From: Paragorgia papillata
Taxonomy: Eukaryota; Cnidaria; Anthozoa; Scleralcyonacea; Coralliidae
Length of the DNA: 64,000 nt
Assembly (NCBI GenBank): GCA_035771165.1
Contig: JAWNZC010000473.1
Coordinates: 3,169,001-3,233,000, forward strand
Direction of reading: 5' to 3'
Each line of letters begins with the position of its first letter. Position 1 is the stretch's first letter. This document shows positions 9,095 to 20,615 of this stretch, in pieces. The translations under genes were made by a program, and so were the position numbers. The notes under the pieces were generated by a model. That model saw only the letters and a list, made by a program, of their open reading frames with translations, was not told the DNA's origin and made no database searches.

Positions 9095-11530
9095 CACCTT
9101 TATTTGAATACGGTAATTTCGATAAGTTACATTAAACTTCTTTCCATGAAAGCCGTATTATTAAAAATATAAAAAGAATTACTAAGTCAATCCTCTTTAT
9201 TTTTCTCAAAATTCAGAATTGTAAAAATATTTACTATGTTGTATTTAGTTAGTTGAAATAATTACTGTTAGATTATTTTTGAATTGATATTTATTCCGCA
9301 AGAGTTTAAGCTCATTTGGAAGTGAATTCCAAAGTTTTGGACCTCTATAGGAAAAACTTTTCTTACAATATTCTGTTTTTGGAATACGAGTAATAATTAA
9401 ATTATTTTCACTTTCTCTTAACCTTTGCCTGTATGAGTTAATTTCATCACTTTTCATAAACATTTGGCTAAGATAGTCAGGTACAGTGCCACTAATGATA
9501 TTATACATTATAACACATATCCGTTTACTTCTTCTAACAGACAACTGATCCCAGTTTAATTGATTTAAAATATCGCTTGACCTGATATCATATCCTTGAA
9601 AAGTAATGATGCGAGCCGCACGATTTTGCAGTTTTTGTAATTTGCTAGAAAGGCCCTTACTCGAATTTGCCCATACGGCATCACAATAATCAAATAATGG
9701 CAAGATAAGTGAGTTGTAGATGACCAACAATATGTTCTTCGGAACAAATTTTCGTGCTTGCTTGAGGCAGTTTATCGAGCGACCTACTCTTTTACAAATA
9801 TGATAAATTTGTTCATGCCAGGCTAAATTATCATCTAAAACTACCCCCAGGTGCTTGGCAGTCGCTACTCCCTTTATTGGTTGGTTGTCAAATATTAGAG
9901 ATGAAACACGGCCTAAATTAGACAATCTAAATTCTGAACCAATGAACATGTATTCAGTTTTCAATACATTTAAACTAAGTTTATTAGATAGCAACCATGT
10001 TTTGACATTATTTAGGTCACAATTAACTTTTTGTTGAAGGTCAATTGTTGATTTTGAAGCAGCACTCAAAGTGGTATCGTCAGCATACATGCGCGATGTT
10101 GTACACTGAAGACACGCAGGAAGATCGTTGATGTATATAAAAAATAGTAGTGGTCCTAATATAGATCCTTGTGGTACACCACAGGTCAATTTTCTAGGTT
10201 TTGACGTGCAGTTCCCCACAACACATTGCTGCTGCCTATTTGTTAAATATGACTCAAACCAATTGAGAGTAAGGCCATCGACACCATAGTATTTTAGTTT
10301 TTGTAATAAGATATTATGAGAAACAGTATCGAATGCCTTTGCCAAATCGAGAAATACGACAAGATTCATCAGGCCTTCATCCATGTTTAAATACCACTCG
10401 TTGGTAGCATCCAACAGAGCTGTAACCGTAGAGTGTAATGAACGAAAACCTGACTGATATTTTGCCAATAATTTATGTTCAGTTAAATAACCATAAAGTT
10501 GGCAATATACAGCTTTTTCACAGATCTTAGACATTACCGGCAATACCGAAATTGCATGGTCTATAATTATTTGGCTCCGTTCGATCATTAGCCTTAAAGA
10601 GAGGGAAGACTTTCGCGTTCTTCCAACATGAAGGAAAAACACCACTCTCTATAGATTTGTTAATAATAGTTGATAGTGAAAAGCAAATAACTGGAGCAGC
10701 TGCCTTAAGAAGCCTACAGGATATGTTGTCTAGACCTGTAGATTTATGAGTTGGCATCTTAAGGAGAATACTTGAAACAAACTCAGGCGTAATTGGCTGT
10801 AAATTAAAGGAATACTTGGTAGGCTTAATATAGATATCAAAACTTTTCTCACTATCCGTCATAGACGCTGCCAATTTTGGTCCAATATTACTAAAATGGT
10901 CATTGAAGATCTCACAGAGAGCGGAAGGTTCAGTGTAAGATACTTCATTGACAACCAACTCGTTAATAGTACTATTACTAGTGTGTTTACGATGTGACAA
11001 CTGATTGACGGTTTTCCATATAGCTCTGGAGTCACCCACATTTTTCTCAATTTGTGAGTGATAGTATCTTGATTTGGCCTCCTTAACTTTATTTGTAACT
11101 AAATTTCTCATTTTCTTAAAACTAACCCATAGATTAGCATCGTTCGTTATGATTGCCCACTTTTTCAATTTATCACGATCAATAATCATTTTTCTTATTT
11201 GTGATGTAATCCAAGGTGATTGTTTATTTCTGACTCTTCTGCTTCTTATTGGAGCATGTACGTCAGCAATAGATGTAAACAATTCCTGCCAGGTTTCTAG
11301 CATTTCATCCGAAGTATTACAGTGGCTTAAATTATTCCAAGGTACTTCTTTAAGATCAGAAATGAAAGATTCGACATTAAAATTTTTGAATGATCTTGTT
11401 GTTACATACTTATGTGTATTTTTTATTGGAATTGCAATTTTTCGAACCGCATATACCAAACTGTGGTCACTTATTCCAATGTGAGCAACTCCTGTGAGTA
11501 TGATTCGTGAAGGATCATTTGAAAAAATCA
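9093..11530 (-). mobile_element. Second CR1/L2-like LINE, 5'-truncated and frame-broken
   Basis: The minus-strand element has a 3' UTR at 9093-9244 and a coding region at 9245-11530. It is truncated at the 5' end inside the endonuclease, at almost the same place as the first LINE. The 5' junction falls inside a MITE-like repeat whose full copy is at 12872-13237. I could not define a target duplication. Confidence 0.8.
9245..11530 (-). pseudogene. LINE ORF2 with one frameshift
   Basis: Two minus-strand frames (11530 to 10527, and 10645 to 9245) form one collinear LINE protein of about 760 residues. The order is the endonuclease tail (GISDHSLVYAVRK), a linker (APIRSRRVRNKQSPWIT), then the reverse transcriptase with GLDNIS, FLDLAKAFD, GVPQGSILGPLL and MYADDT, then the C-terminal connection region (FDYCDAVW, LQNRAARIITF). 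The frame is lost inside the NYRP motif, where a TGCA at 10553-10556 is extra relative to the first LINE. Apart from this the protein is open, so the element may have been lost recently. Confidence 0.85.
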
Positions 11531-11851
11531 CAAAGTCGCTCTTCTCACGCGCCGAACCTAATACAAATAGATTCGACGTTGGAGGTCTTGGAGCGGCATC
11601 GATTCAAACGTGAACTTAATTCGTCGAAACTAATTCCTCAAACTATTCAAAATCGGCAAAAATCTTGCGCATAATCAATGGCAGCGATAATAATTAAAAT
11701 AATTTATGCCGATTAGGTTCGGCACATGAGAAGTTCAACGTTTGAATCAGAGTCACCAACGTCGCATAATGCGACAGACCTTGCCGCTCCAAATACAATC
11801 TGCCGCTTCTAATACAATCTGCCGCTCTTTATTCGACGTTTGAAACGGGCC
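11531..11851. repeat. MITE-like repeat, left end replaced by LINE
   Basis: Matches 12872-13237. The right end carries ACGTTTGAAACGGGCC; the left terminal repeat is cut where LINE 2 begins. It is followed by a 180-bp block with a small hairpin (ATGTTGGATGAA with TTCATCCAACAT, near 11932-11993). Confidence 0.6.
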
Positions 11852-12871
11852 TTATTATTTTTATTTCGAAAATGGGGAGAGCTTATAACCCCTTGAACAC
11901 TATAGGGGTCTTCCCTTACGTCATTGTAGCCATGTTGGATGAATTTGACAAAGGTTTTTCATCATCTGCAATTATAATTTCATCCAACATGGCGAAAATA
12001 TCTTGGTCCTTCTAATCTCAGGGCATTGGTTGCACACCACCTATAGGATTGACTTCAATACTAACACTACAATCATTCTAGCATTGCTAAGACATTTTGA
12101 AAGCCATTAAACTAGCTTCAAATAACAAATATAATAGTCAGTTAACCGTGACTTCTTTAAATTGTAAAATTCATGTTGCTTTTAATTTTAACCGTCCTCG
12201 TCGTCCTAGCATTTAAAGTCCCTAGTTTTGCGTTGCAGGAAACCAGATAATCTGTGGTAAGTCTTTTCCAAGACGTTTCTCAAAATGTTATTAAAATATT
12301 ATTAAAATTATAATTAAACAATTCTAAATAATATTAAACAATACTATGGGCATGCGCAAAACGGACTGTAGTCTCCCTTTAAACAAACACGTTAATTTAT
12401 CTAACTGTGCGTGCATACTCCAAAAATAAAGCAAAAGAGAAAAAAATTTGCATTTAGTCCTACTAATGCAACGTAAACAAAGTCAATTAGCTTACAAAGA
12501 TCTTTGGTACCAGCTACCAAAACCGGCAAACCAGAACACTGATAATGATACTGAATTTCTTACTAATTACTTTATGGTCCTCTCAAACGGAATTAGTCAC
12601 TTTATAATGTAGATGATTTATACGTCTTTACCTCGCCGATGATCAAGTTGTTAAGTTATCAGTAAGGAGAGACTACAGTCCGTTTTGCGCATGTTCTTTG
12701 ATTTTGTTGTTGGGGACTTCACGCGTCCAATATAATATAATAGTAATTAATGTTGACCTCAGTGTTCGTAAACAAGTTAGACAAATCGGCAGATACAAAC
12801 AAAAAACCACTTAGTCAAGCATGCACTGGTAGTAGCAGCAAATAATTTTATATCACCCGAGATGCTTCTAT

Positions 12872-13237
12872 GGCCCGTTTCAAAGTCGCTCTTCTCATGC
12901 GCCGAACCTGGAGTGGCGTCGATTCAAACGTCGAACTTAATTCGTCGCATCTAATTCCTCAAACTATTGAAAACATGTACCGGGAAAAACCTTGCGCATA
13001 ATCAGTGGCAGCGATAAAACATTAAAATAATTTATGCATTAGGTTCGGAAAATGAAAAGTTCGACGTTCGAATCAGAGTCGCTCCAACGTCGCAATGCAT
13101 AACGATCGACAGGCCTTGCCGCTGCAAATACAATCTGCCCCTCCTACTACAATCTGCCGCTCTTATAATTGATTCAAACCGCATTTAATGCTTGTATTAC
13201 GTTCGGCGCATGAGAAGAGCAACGTTTTAAACGAGCC
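12872..13237. repeat. MITE with inverted termini (full copy)
   Basis: The left end GGCCCGTTTCAAAGTCGCTC and the right end, read in reverse, GGCTCGTTTAAAACGTTGCT start alike. Next to them lie the inverted inner motifs CTTCTCATGCGCCGAAC and GTTCGGCGCATGAGAAG. No coding frame is present. Confidence 0.6.
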
Positions 13238-14237
13238 TGATATTTGTTTAGAACGTTTTGGAAATGAGGAGAGTTTAACCCTTTGACTACTAGGGGTCTT
13301 CCCTTGAAGAGTAAAATTGTCTGGCGTAATTAGCCAGAGTAAAAGACTAAAGGTGCGATCTACATGCATGCGTGCTTAGGAGTCAAAGGGTTAAAGAAGA
13401 AAGCAAGCTGAACAGTCGGACAGATTAGAAAATTGCCGTTGCGTTGCTTAATTATAAGGGACTAAAATCTACCAACAGGAGGAACAATTCGTTCTTTATA
13501 CAATGCCATACACTTATAGCATATTGCTGGTGTGCACCTTACGTCATTGTAGCCATGTTAGACGAATTTGACAAAGGTTTTTCATCATCTGCAATTATAA
13601 TTTCATCCAACATGGCGAAAATATCTTGGTCCTTCTAATCTCAGGTCATTGGTTGCACACCACCTATAGGATTGACTTCAATACTAGCACTACAATTATT
13701 TTAGCAATGATAAGACATTTTGAAAGCCATTAAACTACCTTCAAATACCAACTATAATAGTCTGTTAACCGTGACTTCTTTAATTTGTAAAATTCATGTT
13801 TCTTTTAATTTTAACGGGTCGTCGTCGTCCTAGCATTTAAAGTCCCTAGGTTTGCGTTGCAGGAAACCAGATAATCTGTGGTTAAGTCTTTTCCAAGACG
13901 TTTATAAAAATGTTATTAAAATATTATTAAAATTATAATTAAACAATTCTAAATACTATTAAACAATACTATGGACATTCGCAAAACGTTCTGTAGTCTC
14001 CCTTCAAACAAACACGTTAATTTATCTAACTGTGCGTGCATACTCCAGAAATAAAACAAAAGAGAAACAAATTTGCATTTAGTCCTACCAACGCAACGTA
14101 AACAAAGTCAATTAACTTACAAAGATCTTTGGTATGGTATCAGCTATCAAACTGCCGGCAAACCAGACTGAATTTCTTAGTAATTACTTGATGGTCACTT
14201 GATGGTTATAAAGCGTGCACTAATGACGCATGTCGAT

Positions 14238-14244
14238 TATAAAA
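14238..14244 (+). promoter_or_regulatory. TATA box of exon-1 copy 1
   Basis: TATAAAA lies about 105 bp upstream of the double ATG at 14343. The block is conserved in six units. Confidence 0.5.
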
Positions 14245-14342
14245 TCAGCAGTTTATACTGAAATACGGATAGTTTTGTGCTTACTGTGAAATTGAGACAT
14301 TCTTCAAGTCTTTTTCCAACCTGCAGTTTCCTGAACAACATA

Positions 14343-14398
14343 ATGATGACGAGGTTCTTTCTTTTAGCAATCCTGTCTTTACATCTCGCTTGCCAAAT
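14343..14398 (+). CDS. Signal-peptide exon, unit copy 1
   Basis: A double ATG opens an 18-codon exon reading MMTRFFLLAILSLHLACQ, a hydrophobic secretory signal. Two more bases follow and then a strong splice donor, GTAAGT (phase 2 intron). The 5' flank has a TATA box at 14238 and a leader of about 75 bp. Downstream in the same unit lie an exon module at about 14806 (degraded) and another at 15375-15520, with a Penelope remnant and foldbacks between. The peptide family is not one I recognise; many small secreted cnidarian peptides have this gene form. Conservation of the exon and donor in four units suggests it was once functional. Confidence 0.5.
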
Positions 14399-14612
14399 GT
14401 AAGTTTTATAACATAAAATCGCTGCTGTATCAATGTATATATTCGTAACCAATACACATAATTCACGACTAAGCATTGGGTAATGGTAGCTCCGTATATA
14501 TATATATATATATATAGGCGTGTTCAGAGCAATGCACTATTTTGCCATCAAACAGTGAAATCAAAGTAGTGTGCTACGTAGGTCAGTAGTGTTGAAACAA
14601 CAATCGGAACAT

Positions 14613-14782
14613 GGTAAGGTTTGATATGCTGCCGAAATTGGAAATACGGAAACAGAGAACGTAGGAGTCTAACGTTTCGAGCGAAGGTTCTTCTTCAGTC
14701 AGGTTTCACTTTGACGAAGGGCCTTCGCTAGAAAAGTTAGACTCCTATGTTCTTTGTTTTGGCAGTATATCAAACCTTACTA
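14613..14782. repeat. Foldback element, copy 1
   Basis: The arms GGTAAGGTTTGATATGCTGC and GGCAGTATATCAAACCTTAC are inverted, as are the inner arms GGAGTCTAACGTTTCGAGCG and its partner. The inner part carries CTGAAGA/CTGACGA followed by a hairpin and GAAA, reminiscent of hammerhead cores but incomplete. Related copies lie at 16257-16430 and, as halves, near 20096, 22697, 28020 and 43628. Confidence 0.6.
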
Positions 14783-14805
14783 TATATTGCATTTTAGATT
14801 AAGAG

Positions 14806-14930
14806 CATTTAGTTTAATAACCTTCGATGATGCCTATCTTTCCCGAAAGAGAAGACGAGAAGATCGAACCGCTTGATTATGTTGGAGTTGAAAAAAATTG
14901 ATAAGCTTTTGGTAATGAAAGACATCCTAT
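14806..14930 (+). pseudogene. Exon module type B, unit 1 (degraded)
   Basis: Homologous to 22890-22985. It retains the stretch around GAGCATTTAGTTTAATAACC and the following codons but lacks the usual acceptor, since it fuses directly to a foldback end. Probably non-functional. Confidence 0.35.
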
Positions 14931-15082
14931 AGGCGTGGTCAACGCGATGCACTAGCACTTCAGGGTCGCGGGTTTTAATTCCAGCTGGAAAGCCTTGCAT
15001 GATGTTGCATTTTTACAATTTGTCCCCATTGGTCATAATATACATATATATATATATATATATAATTAAGATTTGATGCTGT

Positions 15083-15124
15083 GTCGCTACTCCGAGTTTC
15101 ACGCTATCGCGATCTTCAGGCAAC
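15083..15124 (-). ncRNA. Second hammerhead-type motif, at another Penelope 3' end
   Basis: Read on the minus strand: stem I GTTGC (15124-15120) with GCGAC (15087-15083, one G-T pair); CTGAAGA (15119-15113); stem II CGC/GCG with loop GATA (15111-15102); GAA (15100-15098); stem III ACT/AGT with loop CGG (15097-15089); cleavage triplet GTA. Compared with the copy at 8734, stem II differs in sequence and length yet still pairs, and stem I changes from A-T to G-T. The core boxes and the T-T mismatch are identical. It lies 52 bp after the stop of a Penelope remnant. Confidence 0.65.
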
Positions 15125-15175
15125 TGACAGATTAGGTTCTGCTATTCATTATATATACATTGGCTACGTCATTAA

Positions 15176-15331
15176 TTATTTAAGTTGGTGTTTAGTTACG
15201 TGTCGACACTTCGAAAATAATTCAGATCGTTTGTTCAAAAAGTTTTTCTTTTTTGCCTTCATCAATAAAAGTTTTTCTTCCAGACATAAATTGCATCGTT
15301 TTGATCCTGCCTTGTATGCTGCTACGTGCTT
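15176..15331 (-). pseudogene. Penelope-like element remnant, last ~50 codons
   Basis: The minus-strand frame ends at a TAA at 15176-15178. It contains KRCNLCLEEKL and LNKRSELFSKCRH, matching the C-terminus of the Penelope protein at 7601-8620 (RCNPCLEEKL, LNKRSEIFAKCRH). The rest of the element is missing, cut at a TA tract near 15332. With the adjacent hammerhead motif this is a second, heavily truncated Penelope insertion, here lying between exon modules of the array. Confidence 0.7.
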
Positions 15332-15374
15332 TATATATATATATATATATATACAACATTTGAATATTTTTTAG

Positions 15375-15530
15375 CAGAGATCGATGGAGCATGCAGTTTA
15401 ATAAACGAGATAATGCTATTCAGTTTCTTGGGAAAGAAGACTGACGAGCAGAAGGTCCGCAGTGATACAAATCTTTGTTATAGTTGGGGGAAATTTGAAA
15501 ATCATTGCTTGGGCTCACAAAGAACTCAGA
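15375..15530 (+). pseudogene. Exon module type E, unit 1 (frame disturbed)
   Basis: It follows a polypyrimidine tract and acceptor TTTTTTAG. Spliced in phase 2 from the signal exon, the frame stops at 15442-15444. Another frame stays open through CYSWGKFENHC, but an extra TTGG near 15507 removes the stop seen in sister copies. The copy looks broken. Confidence 0.45.
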
Positions 15531-15763
15531 TGAACCCTGATGCATTTTGGTATATTTTATATCGAGAGCAATTATATTTTTACTGTATAAATGTCCATGA
15601 TTATCCGTATATTTACCTCACCGATAATTATGAAAATAACTGAAGTTATGATTATGCCAAATGTAAGTTTTATAATCGCTGCTGTATCAATGTATATATG
15701 CGTAACCAATATCCATAATTCACGACTAAGCTTTGGGTAATGGTAGTTCCGTATATATATATA

Positions 15764-16136
15764 TATTTATACAATACCCTAGTTGCTATGCGTGTTTTCA
15801 TTGGTTGTTGGCCATGATCTATTAGAGGACAGACACATGGTCACGTCAGATCACGTCAGCTGACTTGCCTTTTTCCTTCTTCATGCCCCAAAATCCGGCA
15901 CGAGTTTCGACAAAGACCTTTTAAATTTGTATTGTATAAAACAAATAGATTCCATTTTTTTGTTGTCTGTTCAGTTATAGATGCACAGAGGACGTCACAA
16001 CGTGGTAAGAACATCAGTGACCCACTCGACTGCGTCTCGTGGGCCACTTTTTTGTTCTTACCACGTTGTGACGTCATCTGTGCATCTATAACTGAACAGA
16101 CAACGGCAAAATGGAATCTATTTGTTAAATATATAT
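15764..16136. repeat. 373-bp block with a 70-bp-arm hairpin, copy 1 of 2
   Basis: By eye nearly identical to 31083-31456 (I see one difference, A versus C near 15835). Its right half is a foldback: the arms around GATTCCATTTT, CTGTTCAGTTATAGATGCAC and CACAACGTGGTAAGAAC recur inverted, separated by about 40 bp. No gene is present. Confidence 0.75.
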
Positions 16137-16256
16137 ATATATATATATACATATATATAGGTGTGGTCAGAGCAACGCACTTTTTTCAAAATTATCAAAC
16201 AGTGAAATCAGAGTAGTGTGCTACGTAGGTATAGTGTTGAGACACAATCGCAATAT

Positions 16257-16430
16257 GGTAAGATTTGATATGCTGCCGAAATTTGAAATACGGAAACAGA
16301 GAACGTAGGAGTCTAACGTTTCGAGCGAAGGTTTTTCTTCAGTCAGGTTTCTCTCTGACGAAGGGCCTCCGCTCGAAATGTTAGACTCCTTTATATGTTC
16401 TTTGTTTTGGCAGTATATCAAACGTTACTA
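16257..16430. repeat. Foldback element, copy 2
   Basis: Same family as 14613-14782, with long arms (AACGTTTCGAGCGAAGG and its inverse) and a CTGACGA box at the centre. Confidence 0.6.
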
Positions 16431-16602
16431 TATACTGCATTTCAGCTGGGTCGTGAGTTTTTGTGATTTCAGCTGGAAAGCCTGCATGGTCTTGCATTTT
16501 CGTAACTTGTTCTGATTTGGTCTAAAAATGTATATTCCCACACTCGAAATCTTTTTTCAAAGATATATTGGGAAATATAAAAGGGGGAAATGCATTTAGT
16601 CC

Positions 16603-17110
16603 AAGGGGTGGCGCCAAGAATTCCCCGACACAGAGGCTAAGGTCCCCGACAGAGGCTAGTTGTGGGTCCCGGGGAATTCTCACGGTATTGAACGTCTACC
16701 TAGTATAGCATTTTCCATCTTCTCAGCGTGAAATTATCGGAATAACCGACAAGCTACGGCATTTATTTTCAAGATATCAATAAAGAAAAATCTGTTGAAC
16801 ACCTAGTCTGGTCATTAACCTTTGCCATTTTCGTCCAATATTGCAGACAGAAAATGGAATTTTGTGTTGTAATTATTACTGTTGGCTGGCTTCTACACAA
16901 AATACCGTTTCCTGTGTCTCTAAAGGAGTTTAGTTTAACTAAGGAGTTTTAGTTTCACTATTAAGGCATTAATTACTGACTTGTCTGGCTTGATCAGTTA
17001 AAAAGTTTTTTGCCAATTGTTAAAGATACAATTCCAGATCATTCTCCGACAAATCTGTAAATTTTTCCCGATGGGGGACGGGGCTCTGCCCCCCTCTGGC
17101 GCCACCGCTG
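16603..17110. mobile_element. hAT-type MITE, copy 1 (TSD TTTAGTCC)
   Basis: Termini AAGGGGTGGCGCCA and TGGCGCCACCGCTG, flanked by TTTAGTCC at 16595-16602 and 17111-17118. An 8-bp duplication and CAGGGG-type ends are hAT hallmarks. No transposase is encoded. Confidence 0.75.
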
Positions 17111-17264
17111 TTTAGTCCTATACGAATGCAACATAAACAAAGCAATTAACTTACAAAGTCAAATATCTTTGACACCAGCTATCAAAACCGGCAAACCAGA
17201 ACATCGATAATATTAAATTTCTTAGTAATTACTCTATGATGTTAGTGCTATATTATATCGCATA

Positions 17265-18535
17265 CATCCCGACGTTCGAGGGATTTATCTGACTTAATTT
17301 ATTTTTGAGGAGGTTTTCCAACAAAGTTTTGTGGGGTTTTTTCCACCTTGGACAAAGATTTTCCTTGTTTTTTTTCTTCATTTCGTTTCTAATTATTATT
17401 CAAGGACTTTATGCGATATAAAGCCCTCGAAAGAACAAAGAAAACCGACTCGATAATAAATTAATTATGGTTAACTCTTTCCTGTCCAAATTGGTCTTTA
17501 GTATTTTATTGTGGCTAACGCCAGACGATTTTATTCACCTCTGTGGAAGCCGTCGACAGGAATGAGTTATAAACTATCTCTCTAACTCTTTTCTGTCCAA
17601 ATTGGTCTTTAGTATTTTAGTATAGGATAAATACCGAGAACGGAGGCTTTAAGCCAGATAAATCCCTCGGGCCAAAATTTTATGAAGTAATAAGACTCCA
17701 AAGCAGTTTATTAAACAAACTTGCTCTCCTTCCCGTACAAACCCTTGCTCTCCTTCCCGTATGTGGGCGCTACCGGCGTTAGACCAATGCAGTAGCATTT
17801 CAGAGTTGATTCCAGCTGAACAGCCTCGCGGTGTTGCATTTTCGCAACTTGTCTTGGTTTGATCTTCAAATGTATAGATATATTCCGACACTAATTTTTT
17901 TTTATAAAAGATCGATAGAGCATGTAGTTTGACCACCTTTGCATGATAATGCCTTTCTTTCTCAAGAGAAAAACGAGAAGAAACGCCTGATACAAATGGA
18001 GTTTGTTGGAGTTAGGGAAATTTTAAACCATAATTGCGCTCACGAAAAACTCACAGAAACTCTGATGCACTTTGGAATATGTTGAGAGCAAATATATTTT
18101 GACTTGTCATATTCACCTCGCCGATAATTATTAAAAAAAGCTGAAGTTGTGATTATTTAACAATTGTTCGCCTGATGCGAATAATTGTTTTAGTATAAAT
18201 ACACATTTTCCTACTTTTAGGAACAACATTTTCTTTAAAATTAATATTGTTAATTTCCTCGTCTGTCGCATTGACAACTTGGCTGGCGGCCATTTTGAAT
18301 AAACGTTGTAGGTGATTATCGATAATTAGTTTAATATTGAGTCGGTTTTCTTTGTTCTTTCGAGGGCTTTATATCGCAAAAGCCCTTGAATAATAATTAG
18401 AAACCAAATGAAGAAAAAAACAAGGAAAATCTTTGTCCAAGGTGGAAAAAAATGACAAAACTTTGTTGGAAAACCTCCTCAATAATAAATTTAGTCAGAT
18501 AAATCCCTCGAACGTCAGGATGTATGCCATATAAA
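17265..18535. repeat. Foldback element with ~195-bp arms
   Basis: The arm at 17265-17458 (CGACGTTCGAGGGATTTATC ... CGAAAGAACAAAGAAAACCG) recurs inverted at 18340-18535. Between the arms lie array sequence and the exon module at 17911-18085. Confidence 0.65.
17911..18085 (+). pseudogene. Exon module type C, copy 1
   Basis: It follows a T-rich tract and AG, and is homologous to the B and E modules (GATCGATAGAGCATG..GTTTGA). The frame is broken by a TGCA at 17940-17943; without it a frame of about 57 codons would run to TGA at 18083-18085, with Cys residues in ACSL, HNCAH and a final GIC. The same insertion is in the copy at 31486. Function unknown. Confidence 0.4.
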
Positions 18536-18994
18536 GTATTAATATAGCATACGTACATCCCTCGTTCTCGGGATTTATCTATTATTCAATACGAAGTAGC
18601 TCGACCAATCAGCGCACGTGATTTTCTATAATCACCTGTGTATTTATACTAACGTTAGTTATTAATACTAAGAACGTGTCGGTGTGTATATTCCATTTAG
18701 TCCTACTAATGCAACGTAAACAAAGTAATTAGGTTACAAAGTCAAATATCTTTTGTACCAGCTATCAAAACCGGAAAACCAGAACATTAGTTATAATATT
18801 AAATTTTTTAGACTACGTTACACTAGAGCAAAAGTTTCCGGATTCGTAAGAGTTTTAAAATTTTAAAGAAAACGTTGTTCCTAAAAGAATGAAAATGTGT
18901 ATTTATACTAAAACAATTATTCGCCTCAGGCTCAGTGAATATCGGTGATTAATAACCTCGACTTCGTCTCGGTTATTATACACCGATATTCACC
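18176..18994. repeat. Inverted-repeat region
   Basis: The arms at 18176-18245 and 18852-18927 (CGAATAATTGTTTTAGTATA and inverse) face each other. A further hairpin at 18936-18994 pairs GTGAATATCGGTG with CACCGATATTCAC. Array sequence lies between; no gene seen. Confidence 0.55.
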
Positions 18995-19059
18995 TCGCCT
19001 TCGGTGAATAATTTTTAAATAATGCTTTTCTTTCTTGAAAGAAAAGATGGAAAAAATCC

Positions 19060-19165
19060 CGCCTAAAAACGGCAGGCATGGGTAGCGCAAGCTGTTACCG
19101 CGCTGCCCATCACCGCTGAAGTTCAGCCCGCTCAAATAGGTTAGTACTCGGATGGGTGACTGCAC
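19060..19165 (+). repeat. 5S rRNA-like fragment (possible 5S-derived SINE)
   Basis: GGTTAGTACTCGGATGGGTG at 19137-19156 closely matches the conserved 3' part of eukaryotic 5S rRNA. The preceding GAAGTTCAGCCCGCTC loosely follows the upstream 5S region. Related pieces occur at about 21700, 24706, 26055 and 32371. No complete 5S gene is present. Confidence 0.4.
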
Positions 19166-19722
19166 ATTAGCTTCATAGGAGTAGAGTTGTTGGTTCTCGC
19201 CTGTACCTGGAAGGTTTTTCACCTGGTTCTCCGGTTTTCCTCCTCCGGTTTTCACACCACCTATAGGATTGACTTCAGTACTAACACTACAATCATTTTA
19301 GCATTGCTAAGACGTTTTGAAAGCCATTAAACTAGCTTCAAATACCAAATATAATAGTCAGTTAACCGTGACTTCTTTAAATTGTAAAATTCATGTTGCT
19401 TTTAATTTTAATTTTAACCGTCGTCATCGTCCTAGCATTTAAAGTCCCTAGTTTTGCGTTGCAGGAAACCAGATAATCTGTGGTAAGTCTTTTCCAAGAC
19501 GTTTATCAAAATGTTATTAAAATATTATTAAAATTATAATTAAACAATTCTAAATAATATTAAACAATACTATGGACATGCGCAAAACGTTCCGTAGTCT
19601 CCCTTTAAACAAACACGTTAATTTATCTAACTGTGCGTGCATACTCCAGAAATAAAGTAAAAGAGAAATTACTTTATTGTCACTTGATGGTTATAAGGCG
19701 TGCATTAATGACGCATGTCGAT

Positions 19723-19729
19723 TATAAAA
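19723..19729 (+). promoter_or_regulatory. TATA box of exon-1 copy 2
   Basis: TATAAAA, 105 bp before the double ATG at 19828. Confidence 0.45.
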
Positions 19730-19827
19730 GCAGCAGTTTATACTGAAATACGGATAGTTTTGTGCTTACTGTGAAATTGAGACATTCTTCAAGTCTTTTT
19801 CCAAGCTGCAGTTTCCTGAACAACATA

Positions 19828-19882
19828 ATGATGACGAGGTTCTTTTTTTAGCAATCCTGTCTTTACATCTCGCTTGCCAAAT
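19828..19882 (+). pseudogene. Signal-peptide exon, unit copy 2 (1-bp deletion)
   Basis: Same exon as 14343-14398, but one C is lost in the TTTCTTTT run, so the frame stops after MMTRFFF. The splice donor GTAAGT is kept. Its downstream E module (20265-20421) is open in phase, so this unit is dead only at exon 1, if the deletion is real. Confidence 0.5.
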
Positions 19883-20185
19883 GTAAGTTTTATAACATAG
19901 AATCGCTGCTGTATCTATGTATATATGCGTAACCAATATACATAATTCACGACTAAGCTTTGGGTAATGGTAGCTCCGTATATATATATATATATATATA
20001 TAGGCGTGGTCAGAGCAACGCACTATTTTGCCATCAAACAGTGAAATCAGAGTAGTGCGCTACGTAGGTATAGTGTTGAAACAACAATCGCAATATGGTA
20101 AGGTTTGATATGCTGCCGAAATTGGAAATACTGAAACAGAGAACGTAGGAGTCTAACGTTTCGTGCGAAGTTCCTTCTTCAGTCA

Positions 20186-20189
<4 letters not shown>

Positions 20190-20241
<52 letters not shown>
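20190..20241 (+). repeat. (TA)n tract
   Basis: A TA run in the intron just before an exon module. Other TA runs in this array lie at 14497, 15043, 15334, 16127, 19978, 22619, 23142 and 25645. Confidence 0.95.
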
Positions 20242-20244
<3 letters not shown>

Positions 20245-20264
20245 CGACATTTGAATATTTTTAG

Positions 20265-20421
20265 CAGAGATATCGGTGGAGCATGCAGTTTAATAAACCA
20301 GATAATGCTTTTCAGTTTCTTGGGAAAGAAGACTGACGAGCAAAAGGTCCGCAGTGATACAAATGTTTGTTATAGTTGGGGGAAATTTGAAAATCATTGC
20401 GCTCACATAGAACTCAGATGA
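20265..20421 (+). CDS. Exon module type E, unit 2, open to TGA
   Basis: Acceptor TTTTTAG, then one base plus 51 codons and a TGA at 20419-20421, which suits a phase 2 intron from the signal exon. It contains GGACSLI, CYSWGKFENHC and a short HIELR end. A 2-bp insertion near the start and a 1-bp insertion in GACTGACGAG offset each other, so the first half is read in a different frame from the copy at 28749. The paired signal exon is frameshifted. Product unknown; a small Cys-containing secreted peptide by inference. Confidence 0.4.
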
Positions 20422-20615
20422 ACTCTGATGCATTTTGGTATATTTTATGTCGAGAGCAATTATATTTTTACTGTATAAGTGTCCATGATTATCCGTATAT
20501 TTACCTCACCGATAATTATAAAAATAGCTGAAGTTATGATTATTGTTATTATTAAACTAAAAGTGCGCGCATACTCTAAAAATAAAGCAAATAGAGGGAG
20601 AATTGCATTTAGTCC

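Noticed and set aside
14934..15010. tRNA-derived SINE with a B-box-like GGGTTTNAATTCCAG
   Set aside because: The A box is poor and the sequence is part of the duplicated intron module; no cloverleaf could be drawn.
15856..16216. Opposed 94- and 98-codon frames with similar protein sequence
   Set aside because: The similarity on both strands is due to the hairpin arms, not to genes.
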